Shown piece by piece: positions 7,078-14,252 of a stretch of 45,385 nt of DNA. The notes beneath the pieces are model-generated. The model was given only the letters and a program-made list of their open reading frames with translations. It was not told where the DNA came from and made no database searches. Both the position numbers and the translations under genes were made by a program. This DNA comes from Pelobacter sp. (GTDB lineage Bacteria; Desulfobacterota; Desulfuromonadia; Geobacterales; Pseudopelobacteraceae): NCBI GenBank assembly GCA_030824515.1, contig JAVBXN010000053.1, forward strand, positions 1 to 45,385. The letters are read 5' to 3'. Each line of letters begins with the position of its first letter. Within the stretch, counting starts at the first letter, position 1.

Positions 7078-9873
7078 ATGGCTGACAGGGAACTGTTCTG
7101 GAAGATTGTTGATCAGGGGGCAAGGCTGGCGGAACTGACCAGCCAGGATCCCGAATTGCGGGAAATACCGCTGCGTCGGGACGTGCGCTCCCTGGGAAGG
7201 CTTCTGGGCACGGTCATCCGGGAGCAGGCCGGTGAGCAGGCCTTCGCTGCCGAGGAGGAACTGCGCCACCTGGCGATCAGCCACCGCCAGCTGAATGACG
7301 GCCAGGGCGAGGCCTGCCTCGATTTCCCTGGGGAGCGGGAACTGCAGGAGAGGGCGGTGCGGATTGTCAATGCCATGACCACCGCCGAGGCTTACCGGAT
7401 CGTCAAGGCCTTTTCCACCTATTTCGAACTGACCAACCTGGCAGAGACAAATCATCGCCGACGTCGCCGGCGCGCGGCCAGGCTTGCCAGCGGTGAGCCG
7501 TGCAAGCCCGGCTCGCTGCGGGGCACCCTACTGCGCATGCGCGCTGCCGGGATCAGTGCCGAAGAGGCGCTGGAGTTGTTGCGCCGGGTACAGGTTATCC
7601 CGGTTTTTACCGCCCATCCCACCGACGTGGCGCGCCGGGTGATCCATTTCAAGAGGCGGCGCATCGCGCGGGAGCTGGAGGCGCTCGACCGGCTTCCGCT
7701 TGCCGATGCCGAAGCGCTGCAGGGCCAGGCCGCCATGCTGGCCGAAATCACCTCACTCTGGCAGACCGATGAAGTCCGCCGCCGCAAACCCACCGTGCTG
7801 GACGAGATCAAGATGGGGCTCGACCACTACCCCGACTCCTTGATAACGCCGGTCCACGATCTGTACCAGGATATGGCGGCGGCCTTCCATGAAACCTATG
7901 ACTGCGTTATCCCTGCGGAGGTGCTGCCGACCGTGGTCCGCTTCGGTTCCTGGATCGGCGGCGACCGGGACGGCAACCCGCATGTCACCGCCGAGTCCAC
8001 CCGTCAGGCGCTGCAGAAGGCGCGCGAAACCATCCTGGGCGACTACATCTCATCCCTTGAGGAACTGCGCCGGCTGCTGACCCCTTCGACCTGCCGGATT
8101 CCGGTCACACAACAACTGGCAGACGCTGTGCGCCGCTACCACGACACCCTGGTTTTCAGCGACCTGGAGAGCGAAGCGATACCGGAATGCGAGCAGTACC
8201 GGCGACTGGCCGGATACATGCTGCATCGCCTGCGCCATAGCCTGCTGGAGCCTGCAAATCCGGATGCCTATCCGTCAGCCGTTGCTTTTGAGGATGACCT
8301 GCGGCTGATCCGCGAGAGCCTTTTGTCCGAAAACGGCGAGCGGCTGGCCGGCGCGCTGATCGACCCGCTTCTGAGGCGGGTTACGACCTTCGGTTTCCAT
8401 CTTCACAGCCTGGATATCCGTCAACACGCCAGGATCCATGCCCGGGCCGTGGCCGAACTTTCAGCCGGCGGCTCAACCTGCGCCGTTTCAGCGGTCATGC
8501 TGCCGGCGCCCCCTTCCGCTGAAACCACCGAATTGCTGGACACCCTGCGGGCCATTGCCGATTTGAAGCGGAACTACCCGCCAGAAGCCATCCGCAGCTA
8601 CGTGATCAGTGGCGCGTCAGCGGTTCAGGACACCCTTTCGCTGGTCTGGCTGATGGAGCTGTGCGGCGTGCGTGTCGCCGCCGGCGGCAACGGTGATCCG
8701 GGACTGATGCCGGTGCCGCTGTTCGAGTCCATCGAGGATCTGCGGAATGCTCCGGACATCTGCCGTACCCTGTGGAGCATGCCGGAGTATGCGCCGTTTC
8801 TGGACTCCTGGGGAAGGCGGCAGGAGGTCATGCTGGGGTATTCCGACTCCAACAAGGATGGCGGCATGCTCACCAGCTCCTGGGAGCTGCACAAGGCGCA
8901 CCGCGAGCTGCACCGGGTGGCGGACGAATGCGGGGTGAAGCTGATGCTGTTCCATGGACGCGGCGGCACGGTCGGTCGGGGGGGCGGCCCCACCCATCGC
9001 GCGATCGTGGCCCAGCCGGCCGGAGCTTTCTGCGGTTCGCTCAAGATTACCGAGCAGGGGGAGGTCATCAACTGGAAATACTCGGATGCGTCCCTGGCGC
9101 AGCGCAACCTGGAACTGATGGTGGCGGCATCGCTGGAGGCGCTGGCGCGTCCCGGCCTGGTGGATACGATTGCCGAGCCCTCCTGGGAGCAGGCCCTGGA
9201 GCGGATGTCGGAGGATGCCTATGCTTTCTACCGGGAGCGGATCGCCGAAAATCCGGACATCATCCCCTATTTTGAACAGGCCACGCCGGTGCTGGAGTTC
9301 GAGCTTGCCAGGATCGGTTCGCGACCGGCGCGGCGCGGCGCCACCCGTGACCTGTCCGACCTGCGGGCCATCCCCTGGGGCTTCGGCTGGATGCAGAGCC
9401 GCCACGTGATTCCCGGCTGGTTCGGAGTCGGCCATGCCCTGGAACGTTTTGCCGCCGGCGGGGCAGCCGGGCAGGAGCTGCTCAAGGAGATGATGTCCCG
9501 CTTTCCGTTTTTCTACGACCTGATCCGCAACGTGGAACTGGCCCTGACCAAGGTCGATCTGCCGCTGGCACGGCTCTATTCCAATCTGGTGACTGACGGA
9601 GAGTTGCGCGAGCGGGTGTTCGGCATGCTGGTTGACGAGTACCAGCGCACCAGGCGGGTCGTGCTGGAAGTCACCGGCCAGTCACGCCTGCTGGAGAAGA
9701 ATCAGGCCCTGGCGCGTTCCATCCGCTTGCGTAACCCCTACGTTGATCCGTTGAGCCTGATCCAGATCGAACTGCTGCGGCGAAAGCGGGGCGGGGATGA
9801 AAGCGAGGAGTTGAACTACGTGCTGGCCGCCACGATCAGCGGCATTTCGGCCGGTTTGCGGAACACCGGCTGA
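7078..9873 (+). CDS. ppc: Phosphoenolpyruvate carboxylase
   Basis: 931 residues, a normal length for bacterial PEPC. The enzyme adds bicarbonate to phosphoenolpyruvate, giving oxaloacetate and phosphate, and so refills the TCA cycle. Signatures are clear: 'FTAHPTDVARR' with the catalytic His at about 180; 'GGDRDGNPHV' near 295; 'GYSDSNKDGG' near 585; the glycine-rich 'FHGRGGTVGRGGGP' with His626 and Arg628; and the invariant C-terminal 'GISAGLRNTG'. The ATG at 7078 follows GGGGGTTC. Compared with short PEPCs it has an R/H-rich loop near residues 124-132 ('HRRRRRRAA'), which is unusual in its run of arginines. No intrinsic terminator is seen after the stop. Confidence 0.98.
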   Translation: MADRELFWKIVDQGARLAELTSQDPELREIPLRRDVRSLGRLLGTVIREQAGEQAFAAEEELRHLAISHRQLNDGQGEACLDFPGERELQERAVRIVNAMTTAEAYRIVKAFSTYFELTNLAETNHRRRRRRAARLASGEPCKPGSLRGTLLRMRAAGISAEEALELLRRVQVIPVFTAHPTDVARRVIHFKRRRIARELEALDRLPLADAEALQGQAAMLAEITSLWQTDEVRRRKPTVLDEIKMGLDHYPDSLITPVHDLYQDMAAAFHETYDCVIPAEVLPTVVRFGSWIGGDRDGNPHVTAESTRQALQKARETILGDYISSLEELRRLLTPSTCRIPVTQQLADAVRRYHDTLVFSDLESEAIPECEQYRRLAGYMLHRLRHSLLEPANPDAYPSAVAFEDDLRLIRESLLSENGERLAGALIDPLLRRVTTFGFHLHSLDIRQHARIHARAVAELSAGGSTCAVSAVMLPAPPSAETTELLDTLRAIADLKRNYPPEAIRSYVISGASAVQDTLSLVWLMELCGVRVAAGGNGDPGLMPVPLFESIEDLRNAPDICRTLWSMPEYAPFLDSWGRRQEVMLGYSDSNKDGGMLTSSWELHKAHRELHRVADECGVKLMLFHGRGGTVGRGGGPTHRAIVAQPAGAFCGSLKITEQGEVINWKYSDASLAQRNLELMVAASLEALARPGLVDTIAEPSWEQALERMSEDAYAFYRERIAENPDIIPYFEQATPVLEFELARIGSRPARRGATRDLSDLRAIPWGFGWMQSRHVIPGWFGVGHALERFAAGGAAGQELLKEMMSRFPFFYDLIRNVELALTKVDLPLARLYSNLVTDGELRERVFGMLVDEYQRTRRVVLEVTGQSRLLEKNQALARSIRLRNPYVDPLSLIQIELLRRKRGGDESEELNYVLAATISGISAGLRNTG

Positions 9874-9919
9874 GTCCGGGGCAGCAATGGTGTTGAATCA
9901 GTTTTCATGCACTTTTTCA

Positions 9920-9948
9920 TTGACTTATTAATTCGGGCAGCTCAACAT
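9920..9948 (+). promoter_or_regulatory. Possible sigma70 promoter before GEMM riboswitch 1
   Basis: TTGACT (9920-9925) and CAACAT (9943-9948) are 17 bp apart. The -35 is good and the -10 is weak. Transcription would begin near 9955, just before the aptamer. Confidence 0.4.
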
Positions 9949-9969
9949 CTAACCAAATAGATGAATTAT

Positions 9970-10046
9970 AAACGAAAAGGCAAAATCCGGGGGATCGGAT
10001 GACGCAAAGCCACCTGCCCAGAACGGGAAGAGGGGTTGCCGAAAGT
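9970..10046 (+). promoter_or_regulatory. GEMM-I cyclic-dinucleotide riboswitch 1
   Basis: The RNA shows the GEMM-I core in order: AAAAGGCAAAATCC (9975-9988), a hairpin ATCCGG-GGGA-TCGGAT with a GNRA loop (9985-10000), the conserved GACGCAAAGCC (10001-10011), and GGAAGAGGGGTTGCCGA (10026-10042). Aligned to the V. cholerae Vc2 aptamer, the position equal to G20 is G (9979), with G21 (9980) and C46 (10005) keeping their pair. That predicts c-di-GMP binding. Bases 9998-10008 (GATGACGCAAA) are perfectly complementary to 10064-10074, an alternative pairing that would break the aptamer. Confidence 0.85.
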
Positions 10047-10080
10047 GTGTAAGATGGAGCGTGTTTGCGTCATCTTCACC

Positions 10081-10116
10081 AGCCTGCCTTTTCTGATTAA
10101 GGGCAGGCTTTTTGCT
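10081..10116 (+). terminator. Intrinsic terminator of riboswitch 1
   Basis: Stem AGCCTGCC (10081-10088) with GGCAGGCT (10102-10109), a 13-nt loop, then TTTTGCTTTT. It lies between the aptamer and the kinase start at 10138, as expected of a transcription-control platform. Which ligand state favours it is not clear from the sequence. Confidence 0.8.
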
Positions 10117-10137
10117 TTTATGAGAGAGGAGTTTCTC

Positions 10138-12909
10138 ATGGACATCCAGTCGGCAACAGACCAGCTTGAACTGGTAGAGGACGAGCGGGTGCAGACAGCG
10201 CGCCTGATTCGACTGATCAACACGCCTGGCAAGTTTTACGAGTGCATAGCGGCGCTGACGTCTTTCCTGCAACGCTGGTCAGCTTGTGAAGCTGTCGGAA
10301 TCCGTCTGCGCTCCGGAGATGACTACCCCTATTACGAGACCAGTGGTTTCCCGCCCGAGTTTGTTGAGGCTGAAAAATTTCTCTGCGCACATGATATGAA
10401 TGGAAACGCTTTACTGGATAGCGAAGGTTGTCCTGTCCTCGAATGCATGTGTGGATGCATCCTGAACGGAAGTTTCGATCTAACCAAGCCGTATTTTACC
10501 AACCATGGGAGCTTCTGGACAAACAGCACAAGTCTGCTGCTTGCCGGCAATCCTCAATTCAACAGTCAGGCACACGCACGTAATCGCTGTTTTAGTGCAG
10601 GATACGAATCCCTGGCCCTGATACCACTGCGCATTAGTGATCAGGTGTTCGGGTTGCTGCAGTTCAACGATCACCGTCCGGATCGTTTCTCACAGGCCAT
10701 GATCCGTCTCTTTGAAGAAATGGCTGATGGACTGGCCCTTTCACTTTCGCGCCGACAGGCCGAAGAGGCTTTGGCCGCGAGCGAGCACGCATTGAAAAGA
10801 AGCCAGCGGTTGCTTGCGGAAACAGAACAGATCGGAAAGGTCGGCGGTTGGGAGTTTTATATCGATTCCGGCAAACTGACCTGGACGGACGAGGTGTATG
10901 CCATCCACGAGGTAGCTCAATCATATGACCCAACCGTGGAAAAAATGATCGAATTTTGTACGCACGCATCCCGGCCCGTAATTGAGCTGGCCTTGCAGCG
11001 GATAGTTGATTATGGCAGGCCATTTGAAGTGGAACTGGAAATAATCACGGCCAAAAACAATCTCCGCAATGTGCATGTGATCGGGAAGAACGATCTGAAA
11101 AACCGCAGGATCTATGGTTTCATACAGGACATAACCGAACGCAAACGTACCGAGAAGTACCGGGAAATGGTCCGAGAAATCCTGCAGATACTCAACGGTA
11201 ATGGAAACCTGGAAGAATTGATTCCGCACGTCCTTGACACGCTGAAAACGCGAACCGGGTTTGATGCCGTCGGCATTCGCCTGCAGGATGGAGATGACTT
11301 CCCCTACATTGTCCAGGAAGGTTTTTCCGCGGATTTCCTGCTGGTGGAGAATACTTTGATTGAGCGTTCCGTCGATGGTGGCATCTGCCGCGACAAGGAT
11401 GGCAGGGTTAGTCTGGAATGTACCTGCGGACTTGTCATTTCCGGCAAGGCCGATCCGACCAATCCGCTCTTTACAGCAGGTGGCAGCTTCTTGACCAACG
11501 ACTCGTTTCCGTTGCTTGAAATCCCATTAGACGCGGATCCCAGGCTTCACCCGCGCAACCAATGCATACATCAGGGCTATGCCTCGGTGGCATTGGTACC
11601 CATCAGGGATGGCGGACAGATTGTGGGTTTGATCCAGTTCAACGACCGGCGCAAGGACTGTTTTACATTGGATACGGTCGAACGTCTTGAAGAAATTGCC
11701 ACGTATATCGGCGCCGTGCTGATGCGTAAGCGGATCGAAGATGAGAAACTGGCACTTGAACAGCAATATCAGCAAGCCCGGAGGCTTGAAAGCCTCGGAG
11801 TGCTGTCCGGCGGTATTGCCCACGATTTCAACAATATCCTGGCAATAATTACCGGTCATTGTTTCCTGGCAAGGATGGTTGCTGATAACGCCGAAAACAG
11901 CATTGCCGAGATAGAAAAAGCCGCCGAACGTGCCGCCGAACTCTGTCGCCAGATGTTGGCTTATGCCGGGAAAATCCAGTTTGTCCCGGTTCAGCTCAAT
12001 CTTGGGAAGCTGGTTGATGAAATGTTGAAGATGCTGAAACCCTCCCTGAAGCAAGGCGTCGAGATAAAACTCGACCTGTTTCCCGATATTCCCGCCATTG
12101 AAGGCGATGCCAACCAGTTCAGGCATATCATAATGAGCCTGGTCAGTAATGCCTTGGAAGCCATCGGCGAAAGCAATGGGGAGGTCAGGGTGGTGCTCAC
12201 TAAAACACAGGTCCGAGTCGAATCGCCAGTCAGGGATCATCAGGGTGTAACCATTTTGCCCGGATGGTACGTCAGACTGGAAGTGGCTGACAATGGATGC
12301 GGAATGGATGCTGAAACCGTTCGGCGAATCTTCGAACCTTTTTACACCACCAAGTTTACCGGGCGCGGTCTGGGCTTGTCGGCAACCCTTGGTATCATTG
12401 CCTCTCATGGAGGATCATTGCAGTTTTCCAGCAAGCAGGGCATAGGCTCTACATTCAGGATCTATCTGCCAATTCCGGTTACTGTCCCTGTGGGGGTTGA
12501 AGCGGTTCAGAACAATGCCGGATCATGGCAGGGGAGCGGAACTGTACTGTTGGCAGAGGATGAAAGGCAGGTAAGGTTGATCGCTAAAACCTTGCTTGAG
12601 GAGCTGGGGTTCAAGGTTGTCGAAGCCGCCAACGGCCGTAATGCGCTGGAACTTTACCGCAAGAATTCGGAAACTATCACGATGGTTCTGACTGATATGG
12701 GGATGCCGGTGATGGACGGTTATGAGCTGTTCCGTGAACTGAACAAACTCGACCCAAGCTTACCGGTAATCATTTCCAGCGGTTTTAGTGACGACGCCAT
12801 CACATCAAAGATCTCCGGTGAAAATATAGCCGGACTACTCAGTAAACCTTATAAGTTCGAACAATTGCGAGAGATACTGAAGAAAGTCATGGAAGAGTTG
12901 CCCGTATGA
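10138..12909 (+). CDS. Hybrid sensor histidine kinase, GAF-PAS-GAF-HisKA-HATPase-REC
   Basis: 923 residues from ATG 10138, chosen because GAGAGGAG lies just before it; an in-frame start at 10036 would fall inside the riboswitch. Two similar GAF domains (~30-200 and ~345-525) flank a PAS-like domain (~225-330, ending 'ITERKR'). Both GAFs carry E-C-x-C-G (Cys103/105 and Cys428/430) and a later C-x3-GY, so three cysteines are conserved in each. Then come the HisKA phospho-site His562 in 'GGIAHDFNN', the HATPase boxes ('NALEAIG', 'DNGCGM', 'GRGLGLSA'), and a receiver with Asp853. Cytoplasmic: no membrane helix is seen. The signal is unknown; expression should depend on the GEMM riboswitch upstream. 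Confidence 0.93.
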   Translation: MDIQSATDQLELVEDERVQTARLIRLINTPGKFYECIAALTSFLQRWSACEAVGIRLRSGDDYPYYETSGFPPEFVEAEKFLCAHDMNGNALLDSEGCPVLECMCGCILNGSFDLTKPYFTNHGSFWTNSTSLLLAGNPQFNSQAHARNRCFSAGYESLALIPLRISDQVFGLLQFNDHRPDRFSQAMIRLFEEMADGLALSLSRRQAEEALAASEHALKRSQRLLAETEQIGKVGGWEFYIDSGKLTWTDEVYAIHEVAQSYDPTVEKMIEFCTHASRPVIELALQRIVDYGRPFEVELEIITAKNNLRNVHVIGKNDLKNRRIYGFIQDITERKRTEKYREMVREILQILNGNGNLEELIPHVLDTLKTRTGFDAVGIRLQDGDDFPYIVQEGFSADFLLVENTLIERSVDGGICRDKDGRVSLECTCGLVISGKADPTNPLFTAGGSFLTNDSFPLLEIPLDADPRLHPRNQCIHQGYASVALVPIRDGGQIVGLIQFNDRRKDCFTLDTVERLEEIATYIGAVLMRKRIEDEKLALEQQYQQARRLESLGVLSGGIAHDFNNILAIITGHCFLARMVADNAENSIAEIEKAAERAAELCRQMLAYAGKIQFVPVQLNLGKLVDEMLKMLKPSLKQGVEIKLDLFPDIPAIEGDANQFRHIIMSLVSNALEAIGESNGEVRVVLTKTQVRVESPVRDHQGVTILPGWYVRLEVADNGCGMDAETVRRIFEPFYTTKFTGRGLGLSATLGIIASHGGSLQFSSKQGIGSTFRIYLPIPVTVPVGVEAVQNNAGSWQGSGTVLLAEDERQVRLIAKTLLEELGFKVVEAANGRNALELYRKNSETITMVLTDMGMPVMDGYELFRELNKLDPSLPVIISSGFSDDAITSKISGENIAGLLSKPYKFEQLREILKKVMEELPV

Positions 12910-13133
12910 TATTCTGGCAGCAGGGCTGGAGAATCAGTGGGGAATGCGGACAGAATCGATATGGAAATGGTACGCCCTTCCCGTTAACAGCAGTTTTGTT
13001 CCAATGAGAATCACAGGACTGTATTATACTTAGCTGTCCTGTCCTTATCGTAATAATCCATGTGTTGTCCATGTGTTGTGGCCCTTTTGAAGATGGTTTA
13101 TGCAAAAGCAGAACGGAAAGTCGCGGAGAAAGC
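12910..13133. other. Intergenic stretch with small repeats, no gene
   Basis: Holds a dyad ACAGGAC...GTCCTGT (13013-13019 / 13036-13042) that may act as a weak terminator for the kinase gene, though without a T run. It also holds a tandem 11-bp repeat CCATGTGTTGT (13058-13079). No credible coding region. Confidence 0.5.
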
Positions 13134-13162
13134 TTGACAATCTGCCGGATTTGTAATATTTA
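13134..13162 (+). promoter_or_regulatory. Sigma70-type promoter before GEMM riboswitch 2
   Basis: Perfect -35 TTGACA (13134-13139), 17-bp spacer, -10 TATTTA (13157-13162). The start of transcription would be near 13169, a few bases before the aptamer, which supports both calls. Confidence 0.7.
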
Positions 13163-13174
13163 ACCGTTTCGCCA

Positions 13175-13256
13175 AGAGTAAACGATAATACTAAACCATT
13201 CGCGAGGATGGGACGGAAAGCCTACAGGATCTCTCAGAGATAGCCGGGTCGCCGAA
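13175..13256 (+). promoter_or_regulatory. GEMM-I riboswitch 2, variant with A at the specificity position
   Basis: Core elements: ATACTAAACC (13188-13197), a hairpin CCATTC-GCGA-GGATGG with a GNRA loop (13196-13211), GACGGAAAGCC, a hairpin ATCTC/GAGAT, and AGCCGGGTCGCCGA (13242-13255). Aligned with Vc2, the G20 equivalent is A, and the G21-C46 pair has become C-G (ACGC to ACGG), a compensatory change that supports the alignment. GEMM-I aptamers with A20 are known from Geobacter to prefer 3',3'-cGAMP, so that ligand is predicted. The 3' strand of the aptamer is also the 5' arm of the terminator, so ligand binding should switch transcription on. Confidence 0.82.
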
Positions 13257-13292
13257 TTACCATAGTGGTATCGCCGATCCGGCTATTTTTTT
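13242..13292 (+). terminator. Terminator overlapping riboswitch 2
   Basis: AGCCGGGTCGCCGA (13242-13255) pairs with TCGCCGATCCGGCT (13271-13284) with one C-C mismatch. The stem continues as TACCA-tag-TGGTA, and seven T follow (13286-13292). The 5' arm is the 3' end of the aptamer, so the two folds exclude each other. Confidence 0.9.
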
Positions 13293-13314
13293 GTCTGGCT
13301 AAGGAACCGTCTCC

Positions 13315-13911
13315 ATGAGAATGATTCGCAGGGGTTTAACTAACACAATTTTTTGGGCTGTATTATCTTTCGTGACATTTTTGTACTCACCATGCTGTGC
13401 TGCCACGGTGACGCTGTCGTGGGATGCCAATACAGAGTCGGATCTGGCCGGATACAAGGTGTATTACAAATCCGGCACATCCACTTTGCCCTTCAACGGT
13501 ACAGATGCGCTGGAAGGTGTCTCCCCGATAGATGTGAATTCCTGGACAACGGCAACTATTTCCGGTCTTGATCCGAGCAAGGCATATTACTTCACTGTTA
13601 CCGCATATGATACTTCAGGCGCAGAAAGTACCAATTCCAACATCGTTTACGTTCCCATTGCAGTGACAAGCGGCCTGGCTCCAATCGATACCGGTATTAA
13701 AGGCGATATTGATGGCGATGGATTCGTCGGGCTGGCCGATGTACTGCTGGCTCTGAAATTTGCTACCGGCAAGCTGAAACCATCGGATGACCAGTTTGCA
13801 CGAGCGGATGTGGCCCCGGTCACCGATGGTCTTTCCGTGCCGAACGGTTCGGTCGATGTCGCTGATGTTATTGTGATTCTGGAGATTGTGACCGGAAAAA
13901 TAATTCTTTAA
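13315..13911 (+). CDS. Secreted fibronectin type III - dockerin-like protein
   Basis: 198 residues. A signal peptide (about 1-29, ending CCAA-TVTL) is followed by one FN3 domain (~30-113: 'VTLSWDANTESDLAGYKVYY', 'TISGLDPSKAYYFTVTAYD'). Then come two dockerin-type calcium loops at ~129-155 ('GDIDGDGFVGLADVLLAL') and ~165-198 ('NGSVDVADVIVIL'). The second loop is less canonical. Such proteins act outside the cell, the dockerin half either binding a cohesin or simply folding around calcium. Start ATG follows AAGGAACC. It sits directly behind the riboswitch-terminator unit, so a cyclic dinucleotide should control its synthesis, in line with surface or extracellular roles of that signal. Confidence 0.88.
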   Translation: MRMIRRGLTNTIFWAVLSFVTFLYSPCCAATVTLSWDANTESDLAGYKVYYKSGTSTLPFNGTDALEGVSPIDVNSWTTATISGLDPSKAYYFTVTAYDTSGAESTNSNIVYVPIAVTSGLAPIDTGIKGDIDGDGFVGLADVLLALKFATGKLKPSDDQFARADVAPVTDGLSVPNGSVDVADVIVILEIVTGKIIL

Positions 13912-13943
13912 TAGCCACGGTCTGAGTCCATTCCGGCGTGGGT

Positions 13944-14099
13944 GTTGACTACTTCATCATGAAGCAGCTGGCCCTGACAACGGAGGCCAGGTTGGTGGTC
14001 GCTCCGGATGCCGATGTCAATGGTCTGTCGGTATCAGATATTTTTCATTTGAATTGGTTGGAATGTGTTAAAGTAATCCGGGTTGAAATATTCAGTTGA
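13944..14099 (+). pseudogene. Possible dockerin gene remnant
   Basis: An open stretch between stops reads 'VDYFIMKQLALTTEARLVVA' and continues into 'PDADVNGLSVSDIF'. The D-x-D-x-N-G-x-x-V-x-D spacing is that of a calcium loop as in the upstream gene. There is no ribosome-binding site and no signal peptide, so it reads as debris of a longer or duplicated gene. Bases 13912-14252 hold nothing else except the terminator at 14146. Confidence 0.3.
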
Positions 14100-14145
14100 A
14101 ATTACTCCATGGTAATTTAACCGCCTTACTTCAAGTTGAATCAAG

Positions 14146-14166
14146 ACCCGCTCCGGCGGGTTTTTT
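14146..14166 (+). terminator. Intrinsic terminator
   Basis: ACCCGC-tccg-GCGGGT followed by TTTTTT. Ends transcription from the FN3-dockerin unit about 235 bases after its stop. Confidence 0.85.
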
Positions 14167-14252
14167 GATTCAATCGGGAATATATTTCCTTAGGCGCCTA
14201 TGGCGTGCTGATATTTTAGAAATTATCACCTGAAAGTCTAAAAGGATTCTGA

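Noticed and set aside
10036..10137. Longer kinase start inside the riboswitch
   Set aside because: The in-frame codons 10036-10137 cover the aptamer and terminator; a good ribosome-binding site points to 10138.
11527..12408. 293-residue minus-strand frame
   Set aside because: Opposite the kinase's catalytic region; no recognisable motif or start site.
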